Source of the DNA: Burkholderiales bacterium
GTDB taxonomy: Bacteria > Pseudomonadota > Gammaproteobacteria > Burkholderiales > Burkholderiaceae_C
Length of the DNA: 64,000 nt
Assembly: GCA_028868855.1 (NCBI GenBank)
Contig: JAGWTR010000013.1
Span: forward strand, 1-64,000
Reading direction: 5' to 3'
Part shown: positions 27,588-36,964 of the stretch, piece by piece
How positions within the stretch are numbered: the stretch's first letter is position 1
Layout: each line of letters begins with the position of its first letter
Program-made: the position numbers and the translations under genes
The notes under the pieces: model-generated
Database searches by the model: none
Told to the model about the DNA's origin: nothing
The model's input: the letters and a program-made list of their open reading frames with translations, nothing else

Positions 27588-29147
27588 ATGACCGTCTCCC
27601 GCGTTTGCCCCCCTCCTTTATCCCGCTGGCGTCAGCTCGGTTGCATCGGCGCCGCCCTGCTGGCGCGGGCCGCGATAGCCGGTGCGCTGCCACCCTCCGC
27701 CCTGCCCTCGGCCTTGCCCGACAGCGTGCAACAAGCCTTGCAGGCGGCGGAGGTGCCGCCCACCTCGGTCTCCATGCTGGTGATCCCGGTGGACGGCGGC
27801 CTGCCCCGGCTCAGCCACCAGGCGGACACGGTGCGTTCGGTGGCCTCGGTGATGAAACTGTTCACCACCGGCGTGGCCTTGCAGGCCCTGGGGCCTGCGT
27901 TCACCTGGCACACGCAGGCCGCCCTGGGCGGGCGCTTGCGCCCCAATGGCACGCTGGACGGGCCGCTGCTGATTCGCGGCGACGGCGACCCCAGCCTGAC
28001 CCCCGAACGGCTGGCCCTGATGATGACGCGCTGGCGCGCCGCCGGCCTGCGCGACATCCACGGCGACATGCTGCTGGACCGGTCCGCCTTTGTGCTGCCC
28101 GACCATGACCCGTCCGCCTTTGATGAGCAGCCGCTCAAGCCCCACAACGCCGGCCCGGACGCCCTGCTGGTGAGCTATCAAGCCGTGACCCTGCGCCTGC
28201 GCCCGGATGTGGCGCGCCCCGGTTGGGCGCAGGTCAGCATGGAGCCCGAACTGAGCGGCGTGCGCCTGGACGCCAAGGTGCCTTTGGACGAGCAGGCCGC
28301 GTGCCGCGACTGGCGCGAATCCATGACGCTGGACCTGCGCCCCGACCCCAAGGTGAACCATGGCTGGACCATGACCCTGAAGGGCCGCTACCCGCGTGCC
28401 TGCGCCGAGCGCGACTGGCCCGTGCATTGGCCCGGTGGCGCGCACCAGGACCACACCGAACGCGTGCTGGACATGGCCTGGCGCCGCGCCGGGGGCGTGC
28501 TCAAGGGGCAGATCCATGGCCTGTCCACAGTGGGGGGCTGGCCAGCGAACGTCGCCCCCTGGATCAGCTGGGAATCGCCGCCCCTGGCCAACGTGGTGCG
28601 CGACATCAACAAGTACAGCAACAACGTGATGGCGCGCCAACTGTTCCTGACGCTGGGACGTGAGGCTTTCGTGGCCACGGACACGGCGCCGATCGGGCCG
28701 ATGGGGCCAGGCACGCTGGAAGGCGCCCGCATCCGCGTGGCCCGCCAAGTGGTGCAGGCCACCACCGACGCGGCCAATGGATACTCGCCGTGCGCCGCCG
28801 ACGCCCTCGTGCTGGACAACGGCTCGGGCCTGTCGCGCACCGAGCGCGCCTCGGCCGCGTGTGTGGGGCGTTGGCTGCAAGCCCTGTGGGCCAGCCCGGT
28901 CATGCCGGAGTTGCTGGCCTCATTGCCTGTGAGCGGCGTGGACGGCACGGCACGCAAGATGAACACGGTGGCGGGCCGCGCCCACATCAAGACCGGCTCG
29001 CTGGACGGCACGATCGCCCTGGCCGGTGTGGCGCTGGGTGACTCCGGGCATCGTTATGTGGTGGTGGGGGTGGTCAATGATGCCAAGGCCAGCGCCGCGC
29101 GCCCAGCGCTGGAAGCCTTGTTGAACTGGACGGTGCACGACCGATGA
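27588..29147 (+). CDS. dacB: D-alanyl-D-alanine carboxypeptidase/endopeptidase (PBP4 family)
   Basis: Periplasmic family-S13 penicillin-binding protein that cleaves D-Ala-D-Ala ends and peptide cross-links. A signal peptide covers about residues 1-32 (ARAAIAGA). Active-site motifs are SVMK (Ser87, Lys90), SNN in KYSNNVMARQ, and KTG in IKTGSLDG near the C-terminus. Between the first two lies the long insertion typical of PBP4. The length of 519 is normal. It overlaps the SemiSWEET gene by ATGA. Confidence 0.94.
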   Translation: MTVSRVCPPPLSRWRQLGCIGAALLARAAIAGALPPSALPSALPDSVQQALQAAEVPPTSVSMLVIPVDGGLPRLSHQADTVRSVASVMKLFTTGVALQALGPAFTWHTQAALGGRLRPNGTLDGPLLIRGDGDPSLTPERLALMMTRWRAAGLRDIHGDMLLDRSAFVLPDHDPSAFDEQPLKPHNAGPDALLVSYQAVTLRLRPDVARPGWAQVSMEPELSGVRLDAKVPLDEQAACRDWRESMTLDLRPDPKVNHGWTMTLKGRYPRACAERDWPVHWPGGAHQDHTERVLDMAWRRAGGVLKGQIHGLSTVGGWPANVAPWISWESPPLANVVRDINKYSNNVMARQLFLTLGREAFVATDTAPIGPMGPGTLEGARIRVARQVVQATTDAANGYSPCAADALVLDNGSGLSRTERASAACVGRWLQALWASPVMPELLASLPVSGVDGTARKMNTVAGRAHIKTGSLDGTIALAGVALGDSGHRYVVVGVVNDAKASAARPALEALLNWTVHDR

Positions 29148-29407
29148 ACCCCGATCACATTGAACTCATCGGCTCGGCGGCGGCCCTGCTCACCACGGGC
29201 TCCTTCATTCCGCAAGCGTGGCTGACGTTTCGCACCCGCGATGTCAGCGGCATCTCGCTGGGCATGTACAGCGCCTTCACCGTGGGCGTGGCGCTGTGGC
29301 TGGCCTATGGCCTGGCGCTGGGGTCCTGGCCCATGACGGTGGCCAACGCCATCACCCTCAGCCTGGCACTGGGCATTCTGTGGATGAAGCTGCGGTTCAG
29401 GCGCTGA
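29144..29407 (+). CDS. SemiSWEET-type sugar transporter
   Basis: An 87-residue protein with three membrane helices and the PQ-loop signature GSFIPQ (about 20-25), typical of bacterial SemiSWEETs, which dimerise to pass small sugars. Helices span about 7-26, 38-58 and 64-82, ending in the basic MKLRFRR. Its ATG overlaps the dacB stop (ATGA), so translation is coupled. Substrate unknown. Confidence 0.88.
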   Translation: MNPDHIELIGSAAALLTTGSFIPQAWLTFRTRDVSGISLGMYSAFTVGVALWLAYGLALGSWPMTVANAITLSLALGILWMKLRFRR

Positions 29408-29414
29408 GTCTGGC

Positions 29415-30722
29415 TCAGAACTGCTTGACCCGACTGTAGGCCAAGGCGGCCAAAGACGCGTGACCGATCGGGCCCAAGTGGGTGGCGTCGGCCCAGAGGT
29501 GGGAGGTGAGGGTGACGCCGGTGGCCAATTGATCCGAGGTGCAATACAACAAATGCTCCTTGCCGCCGTCGGTGGCTGCCGCCACAGTTGCACTGCCATC
29601 GGGCTTGGTCGTGGTCGCGGGGCAGGCCGGCTCGGTCGTCACCGAGGCCGAAGCGCTACCGAACAAGGTGTAGGCGTCAACGGTGGCGATCTTGTAGCCC
29701 GAGTCCTTCAGCAGACCCAGACGCAGGCCGCCAGTGTTGTTATAGCCCTCGTTGAAAGCCCTGCTGAGGGCGGTCAACAAGGCAGCATTCTGGCCGACGG
29801 CCGTGGCGCTGGTGACCTTCGGGGCCAGCCCCAGATTGGGAACCAGCACCACCAGCACGCGCGCACCGGTTTCGGTGATGCTGTTGACAACGCCCGCCAA
29901 TTGATTGCCCCGCTGGGCCATCAGCGCTTGGGCCGCGTCTTGTTGTCCCGTCGTCCCCGCGACCACGCTGTCGTAGGCCTCGATGATGTCGTTCTGCCCG
30001 GCGAACACAGTCACCAAGGTGCCATCACCCAACTCGGCACGGTGGGCCGCCACCTGGGCCGCCACCGTGTTGGTTCCGGCGCCGTCCACCACCTTGGCCC
30101 CCCAGGTGGCGTAGGACTGCGCATTGCCGCTGCTTTGAGGGCAGTAGTCGCCCCCGAAGGTCAAGCCTGAACCGTAGGCATTGGCCAAGGTTTGCACCCA
30201 GGTGCCGGTGTAGGTGCTCAAGGCCGGCGAGCAGAAATAGGCGCGAGTGACCTGCTTTGACGCTGCCTGGTTGACGATGGGCCCCGCAGGCACGCTATCC
30301 AATGACCCTGTCACGGTGCCCGTGCCGAACACTTGAACCACGTCTTGTGAGCCGCTCACCAGTGCAAACGTCGGCGATGGCCCGCCGGCAAAATCGTCCA
30401 CGCCGACCGTGATCGTGTTGGCCGGCGCAGCGCATTGGTAAGTCCCGTCAAAGGGGGCGGAGCAGAAAACCGTGATCTTGTTGACGAAATTGATGGTGTA
30501 TCGCAAGCCCCGCAGCGTTCCGGTGCCATTGATGTCAATGCCCGCCTTCTCGAACGCGCTGTACTCGTCCCCAAAGGCAATGACCTGTGAGGGTTGGAAC
30601 TCCTTGACGCGCTTGCCGCCGCCGCAACTGGCCAGCACCGTGGCCACGGCCACGCAGGCCAGCGTTGCCCATCGGGTGGGGCGCGGGGTCAGGGGCGAGG
30701 AGAAATCATCAAAGCGGGACAT
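29415..30722 (-). CDS. SGNH/GDSL-like lipoprotein, catalytic serine apparently replaced
   Basis: A 435-residue predicted lipoprotein: basic and hydrophobic N-terminus ending in the lipobox LASC followed by GGG. The ATG at 30722 follows GGAG; a GTG 6 bases upstream is less likely. The SGNH fold is indicated by FGDEYSAF (block I), FAGQNDI (block III) and WADATHLGPIGH (block V). In block I the nucleophile position (GDS) is Glu, although a Ser lies two residues later. Many Cys and Gly/Thr residues suggest an extracytoplasmic protein. It may be a divergent esterase or a non-catalytic binding protein. Confidence 0.75.
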   Translation of the reverse strand: MSRFDDFSSPLTPRPTRWATLACVAVATVLASCGGGKRVKEFQPSQVIAFGDEYSAFEKAGIDINGTGTLRGLRYTINFVNKITVFCSAPFDGTYQCAAPANTITVGVDDFAGGPSPTFALVSGSQDVVQVFGTGTVTGSLDSVPAGPIVNQAASKQVTRAYFCSPALSTYTGTWVQTLANAYGSGLTFGGDYCPQSSGNAQSYATWGAKVVDGAGTNTVAAQVAAHRAELGDGTLVTVFAGQNDIIEAYDSVVAGTTGQQDAAQALMAQRGNQLAGVVNSITETGARVLVVLVPNLGLAPKVTSATAVGQNAALLTALSRAFNEGYNNTGGLRLGLLKDSGYKIATVDAYTLFGSASASVTTEPACPATTTKPDGSATVAAATDGGKEHLLYCTSDQLATGVTLTSHLWADATHLGPIGHASLAALAYSRVKQF

Positions 30723-30809
30723 GAACACTCCAAAGGGATACGGTGTTTGGCAGGGGCGAAGCTTACTAGATAGAGTCTAGAGTCGCGAAAGCACGGTGAT
30801 GTGCGACCA

Positions 30810-31874
30810 TCAGGCCTTGGCGGCCCGGCTCAGGCGGTCGCGCACCCCGTCCCAGGCGGGGTCCGCCGGGGGGGCCTCCACCCAGATCAGATCCACGCCG
30901 AGGGCGTCGAGTTCGCGCAGGTCGGCAAACAGATCATGCGCCGCGCTGATGGCATCGGCCGGCATGGACCGCTGCACCACCCCCGGCCCGGCCGGGCGAT
31001 GCGCCCACAGGCTGCGCGAGTACACGGCAATGCGGGGCGGTTGCCTGGAGGCGCTCTCGACCATGGCCCGCACCGTCAGTTCGGGTTCGATCAGATCCAG
31101 GGCCGATGACAACTGGGCTTCGCTCATCAGGCGCACTTTGGCGCGCGGCGCGTAATGCGCCTCCAAGGTGCCCGAGGCGCGTGGCGCGTCGGGGTCAGGC
31201 GCATCCGGGGTCGCGCAGCCCAGGGGCTCGCCAGCGGCGGCTTCCAGCACCTCGCGGCTCAGGCGTCCAGGGCGCAGGATGACGGGGTGCGCGCGCGAAC
31301 AGTCGACGATGGTCGATTCAATGCCCACCTCGCAGGGGCCTCCTTGCAGCACCCAGACCTCGTCCAGGCCATCGCCTTGGTCCTGGAATTCGTCGACCAC
31401 ATGGTCGGCCCGTGTCGGACTGATGCGGCCAAAGCGGTTCGCGCTGGGCGCGGCCACGCCAGGCACGCCCAGGCGGGCAGCCGCTTGCAACAGTTGCAGA
31501 GCCACAGGGTGGTCGGGGCAACGCAGGCCGATGGTGTCCTGCCCGCCAGCCGAAGCGGCCGCCATGCCGGGCGCGCGCGGCACGATCACGGTCAGGGGGC
31601 CGGGCCAGAAGCGCTCCATCAACTGCTGAGCCACCAGCGGGATGGCCGAAGCGAACTGCAGGGCCGCCTGCGCATTGGCCACGTGCACGATCAAGGGGTG
31701 ATCGCTGGGCCGGCCCTTGGCCATGAAGATGCGGGCCACGGCGGCATCGTCGTCGGCGCGGGCGCCCAGGCCGTAGACGGTTTCGGTGGGCAGGGCCACC
31801 AGTCCGCCTTCGGACAGGCGCTGGGCGGCTTGTTCAATGGCGTCGGCCTGGGTCGCGGGGTCAAGCAGGCGCAT
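30810..31874 (-). CDS. Threonylcarbamoyl-AMP synthase (Sua5 type)
   Basis: Makes threonylcarbamoyl-adenylate from threonine, bicarbonate and ATP for t6A tRNA modification. The YrdC domain (about 5-200) shows LPTETVYGLGARADD, KGRPSDHPL, and SANRFGRISPT. The C-terminal domain (about 240-354) marks the longer Sua5 form instead of short TsaC. It starts 2 bases after purK stops, so it belongs to the purE-purK unit. TsaB, which acts in the same pathway, lies about 3 kb away. Confidence 0.95.
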   Translation of the reverse strand: MRLLDPATQADAIEQAAQRLSEGGLVALPTETVYGLGARADDDAAVARIFMAKGRPSDHPLIVHVANAQAALQFASAIPLVAQQLMERFWPGPLTVIVPRAPGMAAASAGGQDTIGLRCPDHPVALQLLQAAARLGVPGVAAPSANRFGRISPTRADHVVDEFQDQGDGLDEVWVLQGGPCEVGIESTIVDCSRAHPVILRPGRLSREVLEAAAGEPLGCATPDAPDPDAPRASGTLEAHYAPRAKVRLMSEAQLSSALDLIEPELTVRAMVESASRQPPRIAVYSRSLWAHRPAGPGVVQRSMPADAISAAHDLFADLRELDALGVDLIWVEAPPADPAWDGVRDRLSRAAKA

Positions 31875-31876
31875 GG

Positions 31877-33043
31877 TCAGAACGGCTCGATGCCCAGCAC
31901 GCCAGCCACCTGCAAGGCGACCTGGCGCGCTTGTTCGGCCGTGGCGCCGGTCACCGTCAAGTGGCCCATCTTGCGGCCCCGGCGTGCCTCACTTTTGCCG
32001 TACAGGTGCAGGTGAATGCCGGGCAGGGCCAGCACGGCGGGCCAGTTGGGCTCGCGCTGCACGGTCGAGGCGCCGTCAAACCACAGGTCGCCCAGCAGGT
32101 TGATCATCATGCAGGGGCTGTGCAGGCGCGGTGCCACCAGGGGCAGGCCGGTCATGGCGCGCACTTGCAGGTCGAACTGCGAGAGGTCGCAGGCGTCGAT
32201 GGTGTGGTGACCGGAGTTGTGCGGACGCGGGGCCATTTCATTGGCCACCAAGGTGCCATCCTGCAGCACGAAAAATTCCACGCACAGCACGCCGACGTAG
32301 CCGATGGATTGCGCGATCTTGTGCGCGGCCTCGATGGCCTGGCTGGACACCGTGGCGCTCACGCCGGGGGCGGGCACCGTGGTCACGGCCAGGATGCCGT
32401 CGCGGTGCAGGTTGTGCTGCACGGGGAAGTGCACGATCTGCCCGTCGCGAGCCCTGGCCACCAGAACGCTGACCTCAAAGGCCAAGGGCAGCATTTTTTC
32501 CAGCACGCAGGGCACGCGTTTCAAGTCATCCCAGGCCTGGACTAGTTCGGCCCGGGTCTGGATGCGGACCTGGCCTTTGCCGTCGTAGCCCAGGCGCGCG
32601 GTCTTGAGGATGCCGGGCAGCAGGTCGTCCGTGACGGCGGCCAACTGCTGGGGTGACTCGATCAGGGCGTGCGGGGCACAGGGCACGCCGCAGGACACAA
32701 AGTGCGCTTTCTCACGGGCGCGGTCCTGGCACACGGCCACGGCCGCGCCGCTGGGCGCCACTGGGCGCGTTTGCGCCAGCGTGTCCAAGGCCTGGGCCGG
32801 CACGTTTTCAAACTCGGTGGTCACCGCTGCACACAGGCGCGCCAGTTCGGTCAGCGCGCGGGCGTCCAGGTAGTCGGCCTGCAAGTGGTGGTGCGACACC
32901 AGGCCCGCCGGGCTGTGGGCATCGGGGTCGAGCACGGCGGTGCGGTAGCCCAGGGCCTGCGCGGCGTGCACGAACATGCGCCCCAACTGGCCGCCGCCCA
33001 GGACGCCCAACGTCGCGCCGGGCAAGATCACATCAACAGTCAT
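31877..33043 (-). CDS. purK: 5-(carboxyamino)imidazole ribonucleotide synthase
   Basis: ATP-grasp enzyme that carboxylates AIR to N5-CAIR in purine synthesis. The 388-residue protein begins with the [10 protein letters not shown] dinucleotide-fold motif. Later landmarks include [32 protein letters not shown] and [16 protein letters not shown]. It overlaps the purE stop by 4 bases (ATGA) and is followed 2 bases later by the Sua5 gene. Confidence 0.97.
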   Translation of the reverse strand: MTVDVILPGATLGVLGGGQLGRMFVHAAQALGYRTAVLDPDAHSPAGLVSHHHLQADYLDARALTELARLCAAVTTEFENVPAQALDTLAQTRPVAPSGAAVAVCQDRAREKAHFVSCGVPCAPHALIESPQQLAAVTDDLLPGILKTARLGYDGKGQVRIQTRAELVQAWDDLKRVPCVLEKMLPLAFEVSVLVARARDGQIVHFPVQHNLHRDGILAVTTVPAPGVSATVSSQAIEAAHKIAQSIGYVGVLCVEFFVLQDGTLVANEMAPRPHNSGHHTIDACDLSQFDLQVRAMTGLPLVAPRLHSPCMMINLLGDLWFDGASTVQREPNWPAVLALPGIHLHLYGKSEARRGRKMGHLTVTGATAEQARQVALQVAGVLGIEPF

Positions 33044-33549
33044 TTCGCGTCCAAGGTCAGGTCGTGCGTCATGGCGCGGGCCACGTCGGTCTGGCGGGCC
33101 CGGAAGGCGTCCAGCCGGGACTGCAAGAGGGCATCGCCCCGGGCCAGCATGGCCACCGCGAACAAGGCCGCATTGCCGGCACCGGCCGTGCCAATGGCGA
33201 AGGTCGCCACGGGGATGCCCTTGGGCATTTGCACGATGGAATGCAGGGAATCCACCCCCTGCAAGTGCCGCGAGGGCACGGGCACGCCCAGCACGGGCAC
33301 CGTGGTCTTGGCCGCCAGCATGCCCGGCAGGTGGGCCGCGCCGCCCGCCCCGGCGATGATCGCCACCAGGCCGCGCGCGCGCGCGGCCTCGGCATAGGCG
33401 AACATGTCGTCGGGCATGCGGTGGGCCGAGACCACTTTGGCCTCAAAGGGAATGCCGAACTCGGTCAGAATGTCGGCTGCATGGCGCATCACGTCCCAGT
33501 CGCTGCTGGAACCCATCACCACGCCAATCAAGGGAGTCGCGTTATTCAC
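33040..33549 (-). CDS. purE: 5-(carboxyamino)imidazole ribonucleotide mutase
   Basis: Rearranges N5-CAIR to CAIR in purine synthesis. The start is GTG at 33549 with GAGGAG 7 bases upstream, giving 169 residues; the frame extends much further upstream but that part is antisense to cnoX. Landmarks are [21 protein letters not shown] and [11 protein letters not shown]. It heads the purE-purK-sua5 unit and diverges from cnoX across 63 bases. Confidence 0.97.
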   Translation of the reverse strand: MNNATPLIGVVMGSSSDWDVMRHAADILTEFGIPFEAKVVSAHRMPDDMFAYAEAARARGLVAIIAGAGGAAHLPGMLAAKTTVPVLGVPVPSRHLQGVDSLHSIVQMPKGIPVATFAIGTAGAGNAALFAVAMLARGDALLQSRLDAFRARQTDVARAMTHDLTLDAK

Positions 33550-33612
33550 GGCTCGCTCCTCGCTGATAAAACCTGTAATTTTAGGCGCTTGGCCACCCAA
33601 GTGCCCGCCATC

Positions 33613-34584
33613 ATGATCGACATCACGCTCGAAAACTTCGAAACCGACCTGCTGGCCGGCTCTCAACAGGGCCCCATCTTGCTCGACATCTGGGCGCCGT
33701 GGTGCGGCCCATGCAAGTCGCTGGGCCCCGTGCTGGAGCAGCTGGAGGTCGCTTACGCCGGACGTTTCACCCTGGCCAAGCTCAATGCCGACGAGCAGCA
33801 GGAGATCGCCGGGCAACTCTCGCAGATGTTTGGGGTGCGCTCCATCCCGTTTTGCGTGATGTTCGTGGGCGGCCAGCCCGTGGACGGTTTCGTGGGCGCT
33901 TTGCCCGAGTCGCAGATCCGCGAATTCCTGGACAAGCATGTGCCCGCCGAAGGCGCCATTGAGGCCGAACAGGACACCGAGCAGGCCGAACAACTGGCCG
34001 CCCACGGCCAGACCGAATCGGCCGTGGCCCTGCTCGAAGCCGCGCTGGCCAAGGACCCATCCAACGACGAGGCCCGTTACGATCTGATCAAACTGCTGCT
34101 GGCCGAAGGCGCCCTGGAAGGGGCCCAGGCCATTTATGAGCCCATCGCCGCGCGGGCCACCGGCCTGTTGGCCGAGCAGCGCGTGGCCGCGTTCGGGCGC
34201 TACATCGACGCCTTCGCGGCGGCTCGTCAGGGCCGTTCGCCGCAGGCCCTGGCCGACGTGCTGGCCGCCAACAAGCGCGACTTCGAGGCCCGCTTCGAGC
34301 TGGCCCAGCTCTTTTTTGCCGCCGGCCGCTTCACGCAGGCCATGGACGAGCTGCTGGAAATCATCATGCGCGACAAGACCTGGGCGGACGAACGGGCCCG
34401 CAAAACCTACGTCGCCATCCTCGACGTGATGAGCAAGCCTGCGCCCAAGGCGCCAGCCAAGGCCGCCGCCGGCCCTGGCGGTGATGGCAAGGCCAAGCTG
34501 GAGATCGCCGGCAAGCACGAGGTCACCAGTGCCGACCCGGTGATTGACCAGTACCGGCGCAAACTCAGCATGGCCCTGTTCTGA
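33613..34584 (+). CDS. cnoX: Thioredoxin-TPR co-chaperone CnoX (YbbN)
   Basis: A 323-residue protein with an N-terminal thioredoxin domain (about 1-110; WAPWCGPC with Cys31 and Cys34) and a C-terminal tetratricopeptide region (about 120-260). A lysine/alanine-rich tail ends in [14 protein letters not shown]. This is the CnoX/YbbN layout; such proteins protect and hand clients to GroEL or DnaK under oxidative stress. Unlike E. coli YbbN it keeps both cysteines, so redox activity is likely. The ATG at 33613 has no strong ribosome-binding site. Confidence 0.88.
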   Translation: MIDITLENFETDLLAGSQQGPILLDIWAPWCGPCKSLGPVLEQLEVAYAGRFTLAKLNADEQQEIAGQLSQMFGVRSIPFCVMFVGGQPVDGFVGALPESQIREFLDKHVPAEGAIEAEQDTEQAEQLAAHGQTESAVALLEAALAKDPSNDEARYDLIKLLLAEGALEGAQAIYEPIAARATGLLAEQRVAAFGRYIDAFAAARQGRSPQALADVLAANKRDFEARFELAQLFFAAGRFTQAMDELLEIIMRDKTWADERARKTYVAILDVMSKPAPKAPAKAAAGPGGDGKAKLEIAGKHEVTSADPVIDQYRRKLSMALF

Positions 34585-34594
34585 ACGCGCCACG

Positions 34595-35494
34595 ATGATC
34601 AGCACCCAGCGCATCACCCTGCCCGCCCCGGGCCCCGATCAAACCGCGCCCTGGCTGGAGTGCCGCGTGGCCGGCCCCGAGCATGGGCCTTTGCTGGTTT
34701 TTTTGCACGGCTTCCCGGAAGCGGCCTTTGTGTGGGACGAGATGCTGGCGCACTTCGGCCAGCACTACCGCTGCGTGGCGCCCAACTTGCGGGGCTATCC
34801 TGGGTCCTACTCCCCGCCCGAGGTGCCTGCCTACCGCGCCCAGTGGATCGCCAGCGACATCGCCGGTTTGATCCAGGCCATTGATGCGCCGGCCGCGGCC
34901 GTGATCGCGCACGACTGGGGCGGTGCCGTGGCCTGGGGCCTGGCCGCCCTGATGCCGCAGGTGATGATGCGCCTGATCATCCTGAACGCGCCCCACCCCG
35001 GCCTGTTCCTGAAGGCCTTGCGCGACGACCCGGCACAGCAGCAAGCCAGCGATTACATGAATTTCCTGCGCCGCCCGGACGCCCAAGCACTGCTGCAGGC
35101 CAGGGACTTTGAAAAACTGTGGCCCTTCTTCGAGCGCTTTGGGGGCGCCACCTGGCTCACGCCCGCGCTGCGCGACCAGTACCGGCAAGCATGGTCGGCC
35201 GGGCTCACGGGCCCGCTGAACTACTACCGCGCCTCGCCCCTGCACCCGCCCGAATCCCCCGCCGACGCGGTCATGCACCTGCAATTGCCCGAGGCCATGC
35301 TGCACGTGTCTGTGCCCACCACCGTGATCTGGGGCGAGGCCGACACCGCCTTGCCGCCCAGCCTGCTCGATGGTCTGGACCAGTATGTGCCCAAGCTGCA
35401 CATCACGCGTCTGCCCCAGGCCAGCCATTGGCTGGTGCATGAAGATCCGCCCGCCGTGAGGCAGGCGATTCAAGCCGCATTGAACCGCCCTTGA
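34595..35494 (+). CDS. Alpha/beta hydrolase, epoxide hydrolase/dehalogenase type
   Basis: A 299-residue hydrolase with HGFPE at about 39-43 and the nucleophile motif AHDWGGA, where Asp107 replaces Ser. That pattern is used by epoxide hydrolases and haloalkane or fluoroacetate dehalogenases. Acid and base candidates lie in WGEADTAL and ASHWLVHE. The ATG at 34595 is chosen because the upstream extension overlaps cnoX. It is 10 bases after cnoX and 14 bases before a sulfurtransferase gene. The reaction type is inferred; substrate unknown. Confidence 0.87.
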   Translation: MISTQRITLPAPGPDQTAPWLECRVAGPEHGPLLVFLHGFPEAAFVWDEMLAHFGQHYRCVAPNLRGYPGSYSPPEVPAYRAQWIASDIAGLIQAIDAPAAAVIAHDWGGAVAWGLAALMPQVMMRLIILNAPHPGLFLKALRDDPAQQQASDYMNFLRRPDAQALLQARDFEKLWPFFERFGGATWLTPALRDQYRQAWSAGLTGPLNYYRASPLHPPESPADAVMHLQLPEAMLHVSVPTTVIWGEADTALPPSLLDGLDQYVPKLHITRLPQASHWLVHEDPPAVRQAIQAALNRP

Positions 35495-35508
35495 TCGAGC
35501 CCACCGCC

Positions 35509-36405
35509 ATGCCCCACACCCTGATTTCGGCCTTGGATCTGGCCGTGCTGCTGCGCGATCCCGCATCATCAGACCTTGATGTGCTGGTCCTGGACTGCCG
35601 CTTCAGCCTGGCCGCCCCGCACGCCGGCCAACAAGCTTATGCACAAGGCCACATCCCGGGCGCGGTGTATGTCTCTCTGGACCAGGACTTGTCCGGTGCC
35701 AAGACGGGCCTGAATGGCCGCCACCCTTTGCCCGCCCCCGAGGCCTTCAACGCCACCTTGCAACGCTGGGGCCTGCGGCCCGACACCGAGGTGATCGCCT
35801 ACGACGACGCTGGCGGCATGTTCGCCGCGCGGGCCTGGTGGATGCTGCGCTGGATGGGCCACCCGCGGGTGCGCGTGCTCGATGGCGGATGGGCGCAGTG
35901 GGTGGCACAAGGCGGGCCCGTCCACACCACGCCAACGTTGCGCGTGCCCTCCGATTTCAAAGGCAGGGCACAGGATGCGGCGCTGGTGCGCGTCGACCAA
36001 GTGCAGGCGCACCTGGGAGACCGCAGCGCGATGCAACTGATCGACGCCCGCGCCCCCGATCGATTCCGGGGCGAGAACGAAACGCTGGACCCGGTGGGCG
36101 GTCACATTCCCGGCGCGCTCAATCGCTTTTTCCAGCTCAACTTAAAGGCCGACGGCTGCTTCAAGTCTCCCGAGCAATTGCGCGAAGAATTCACCGCCTT
36201 GCTGGCGGCGTCATCGGTGGGCGCCGTGGTGCATCAATGCGGCTCAGGCGTCACGGCCTGCCACAACCTGTTGGCCATGGAGCACGCCGGGCTGAGCGGC
36301 ACACGGCTGTATGCGGGCTCCTGGAGCGAGTGGTGCGCGGATCAGGGCCGACTCAGCCTGCCCCCAGGTTGTCAAAGTCCACTTCCACCTGGATCAGCGA
36401 CTTGA
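35509..36405 (+). CDS. sseA: Sulfurtransferase (3-mercaptopyruvate/thiosulfate type)
   Basis: A 298-residue two-domain rhodanese. The N-terminal domain (about 1-135) is inactive; the C-terminal domain carries the loop CGSGVTA with catalytic Cys244, the form typical of 3-mercaptopyruvate sulfurtransferases. AYDDAGGMFAARAWW and the GGHIPGA segment are further family signs. The ATG at 35509 is used. The 3' end overlaps the convergent TonB-domain gene by 53 bases. Confidence 0.92.
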   Translation: MPHTLISALDLAVLLRDPASSDLDVLVLDCRFSLAAPHAGQQAYAQGHIPGAVYVSLDQDLSGAKTGLNGRHPLPAPEAFNATLQRWGLRPDTEVIAYDDAGGMFAARAWWMLRWMGHPRVRVLDGGWAQWVAQGGPVHTTPTLRVPSDFKGRAQDAALVRVDQVQAHLGDRSAMQLIDARAPDRFRGENETLDPVGGHIPGALNRFFQLNLKADGCFKSPEQLREEFTALLAASSVGAVVHQCGSGVTACHNLLAMEHAGLSGTRLYAGSWSEWCADQGRLSLPPGCQSPLPPGSAT

Positions 36406-36964
36406 CGAGGCGCCCCCGGACTTGCCCCGGCGTGAAGCGGGCGTGTTCAAAGGTGGTGCGGGCCGCGCGCTCCAGCACCTCGGGCAAGGGCGCGCCCACG
36501 AACTCCACCCGCCCGACGCGGCCATCGGCCTCGATGAACAGCTTCAGCACCACGGTGTAGCGGGCCCGGTCCTGGAACGAGGCCGGGAAAGGCAGCAGCA
36601 CCGCTGCCGTGGGCTGCGGCGCCACGGTCAGCTGGCGGCGCGGCACATAGCCATTCAGGTCGACGGTGCCCGCGTCAGAAGGCGCCTCGCCTTGCACAAG
36701 GGCCTCATCGTGGGCAAGCACCGGCGCGGCAGGCATGTGCTCGACTGGCGCAGCCTGGTCCACCAGCGGGGCCAGGGCTTGGCGGGCCGGCAACAGGCGG
36801 GCCATCACCGCAGCCCCTGCCTTGCGGGGTGCCTGGCCCTCGGCGTCTTCATCACGCGCGATCCAGGCCAGCGCCGCCCCATGAAGCGCCAGCACCACCG
36901 CACAGCAGCTTGCCCAGCGCAGGCCAGGGCGCGGCCATTTCAGTCGTTGAACAGCTCGCGCCAT
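36353..36964 (-). CDS. TonB C-terminal domain protein
   Basis: A 203-residue protein with one N-terminal membrane helix (about 17-35), an Ala/Pro-rich middle, and a TonB C-terminal domain (about 140-203: VVLKLFIEADGRVG, ARTTFEHARFTPGQV). The helix retains a His in LHGA like TonB, but the Ser four residues before it (SxxxH in E. coli TonB) is Val. The start at 36964 overlaps the pilY1 stop by 25 bases, so it is transcribed with the minor-pilin genes. No exbB/exbD is in the window. It may instead be a periplasmic adaptor of the pilus genes; function unproven. Confidence 0.78.
   Translation of the reverse strand: MARAVQRLKWPRPGLRWASCCAVVLALHGAALAWIARDEDAEGQAPRKAGAAVMARLLPARQALAPLVDQAAPVEHMPAAPVLAHDEALVQGEAPSDAGTVDLNGYVPRRQLTVAPQPTAAVLLPFPASFQDRARYTVVLKLFIEADGRVGRVEFVGAPLPEVLERAARTTFEHARFTPGQVRGRLVKSLIQVEVDFDNLGAG

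Noticed and set aside
25789-27591. Plus-strand open frame of 600 codons
   Set aside because: Antisense to udg and tsaB-rimI, whose motifs are certain.
32653-33612. Long N-terminal extension of CnoX
   Set aside because: Antisense to purE and purK; thioredoxin fold begins at 33613.
33550-34617. Extension of the purE frame upstream of its GTG
   Set aside because: Antisense to cnoX and preceded by a good ribosome-binding site at the GTG.
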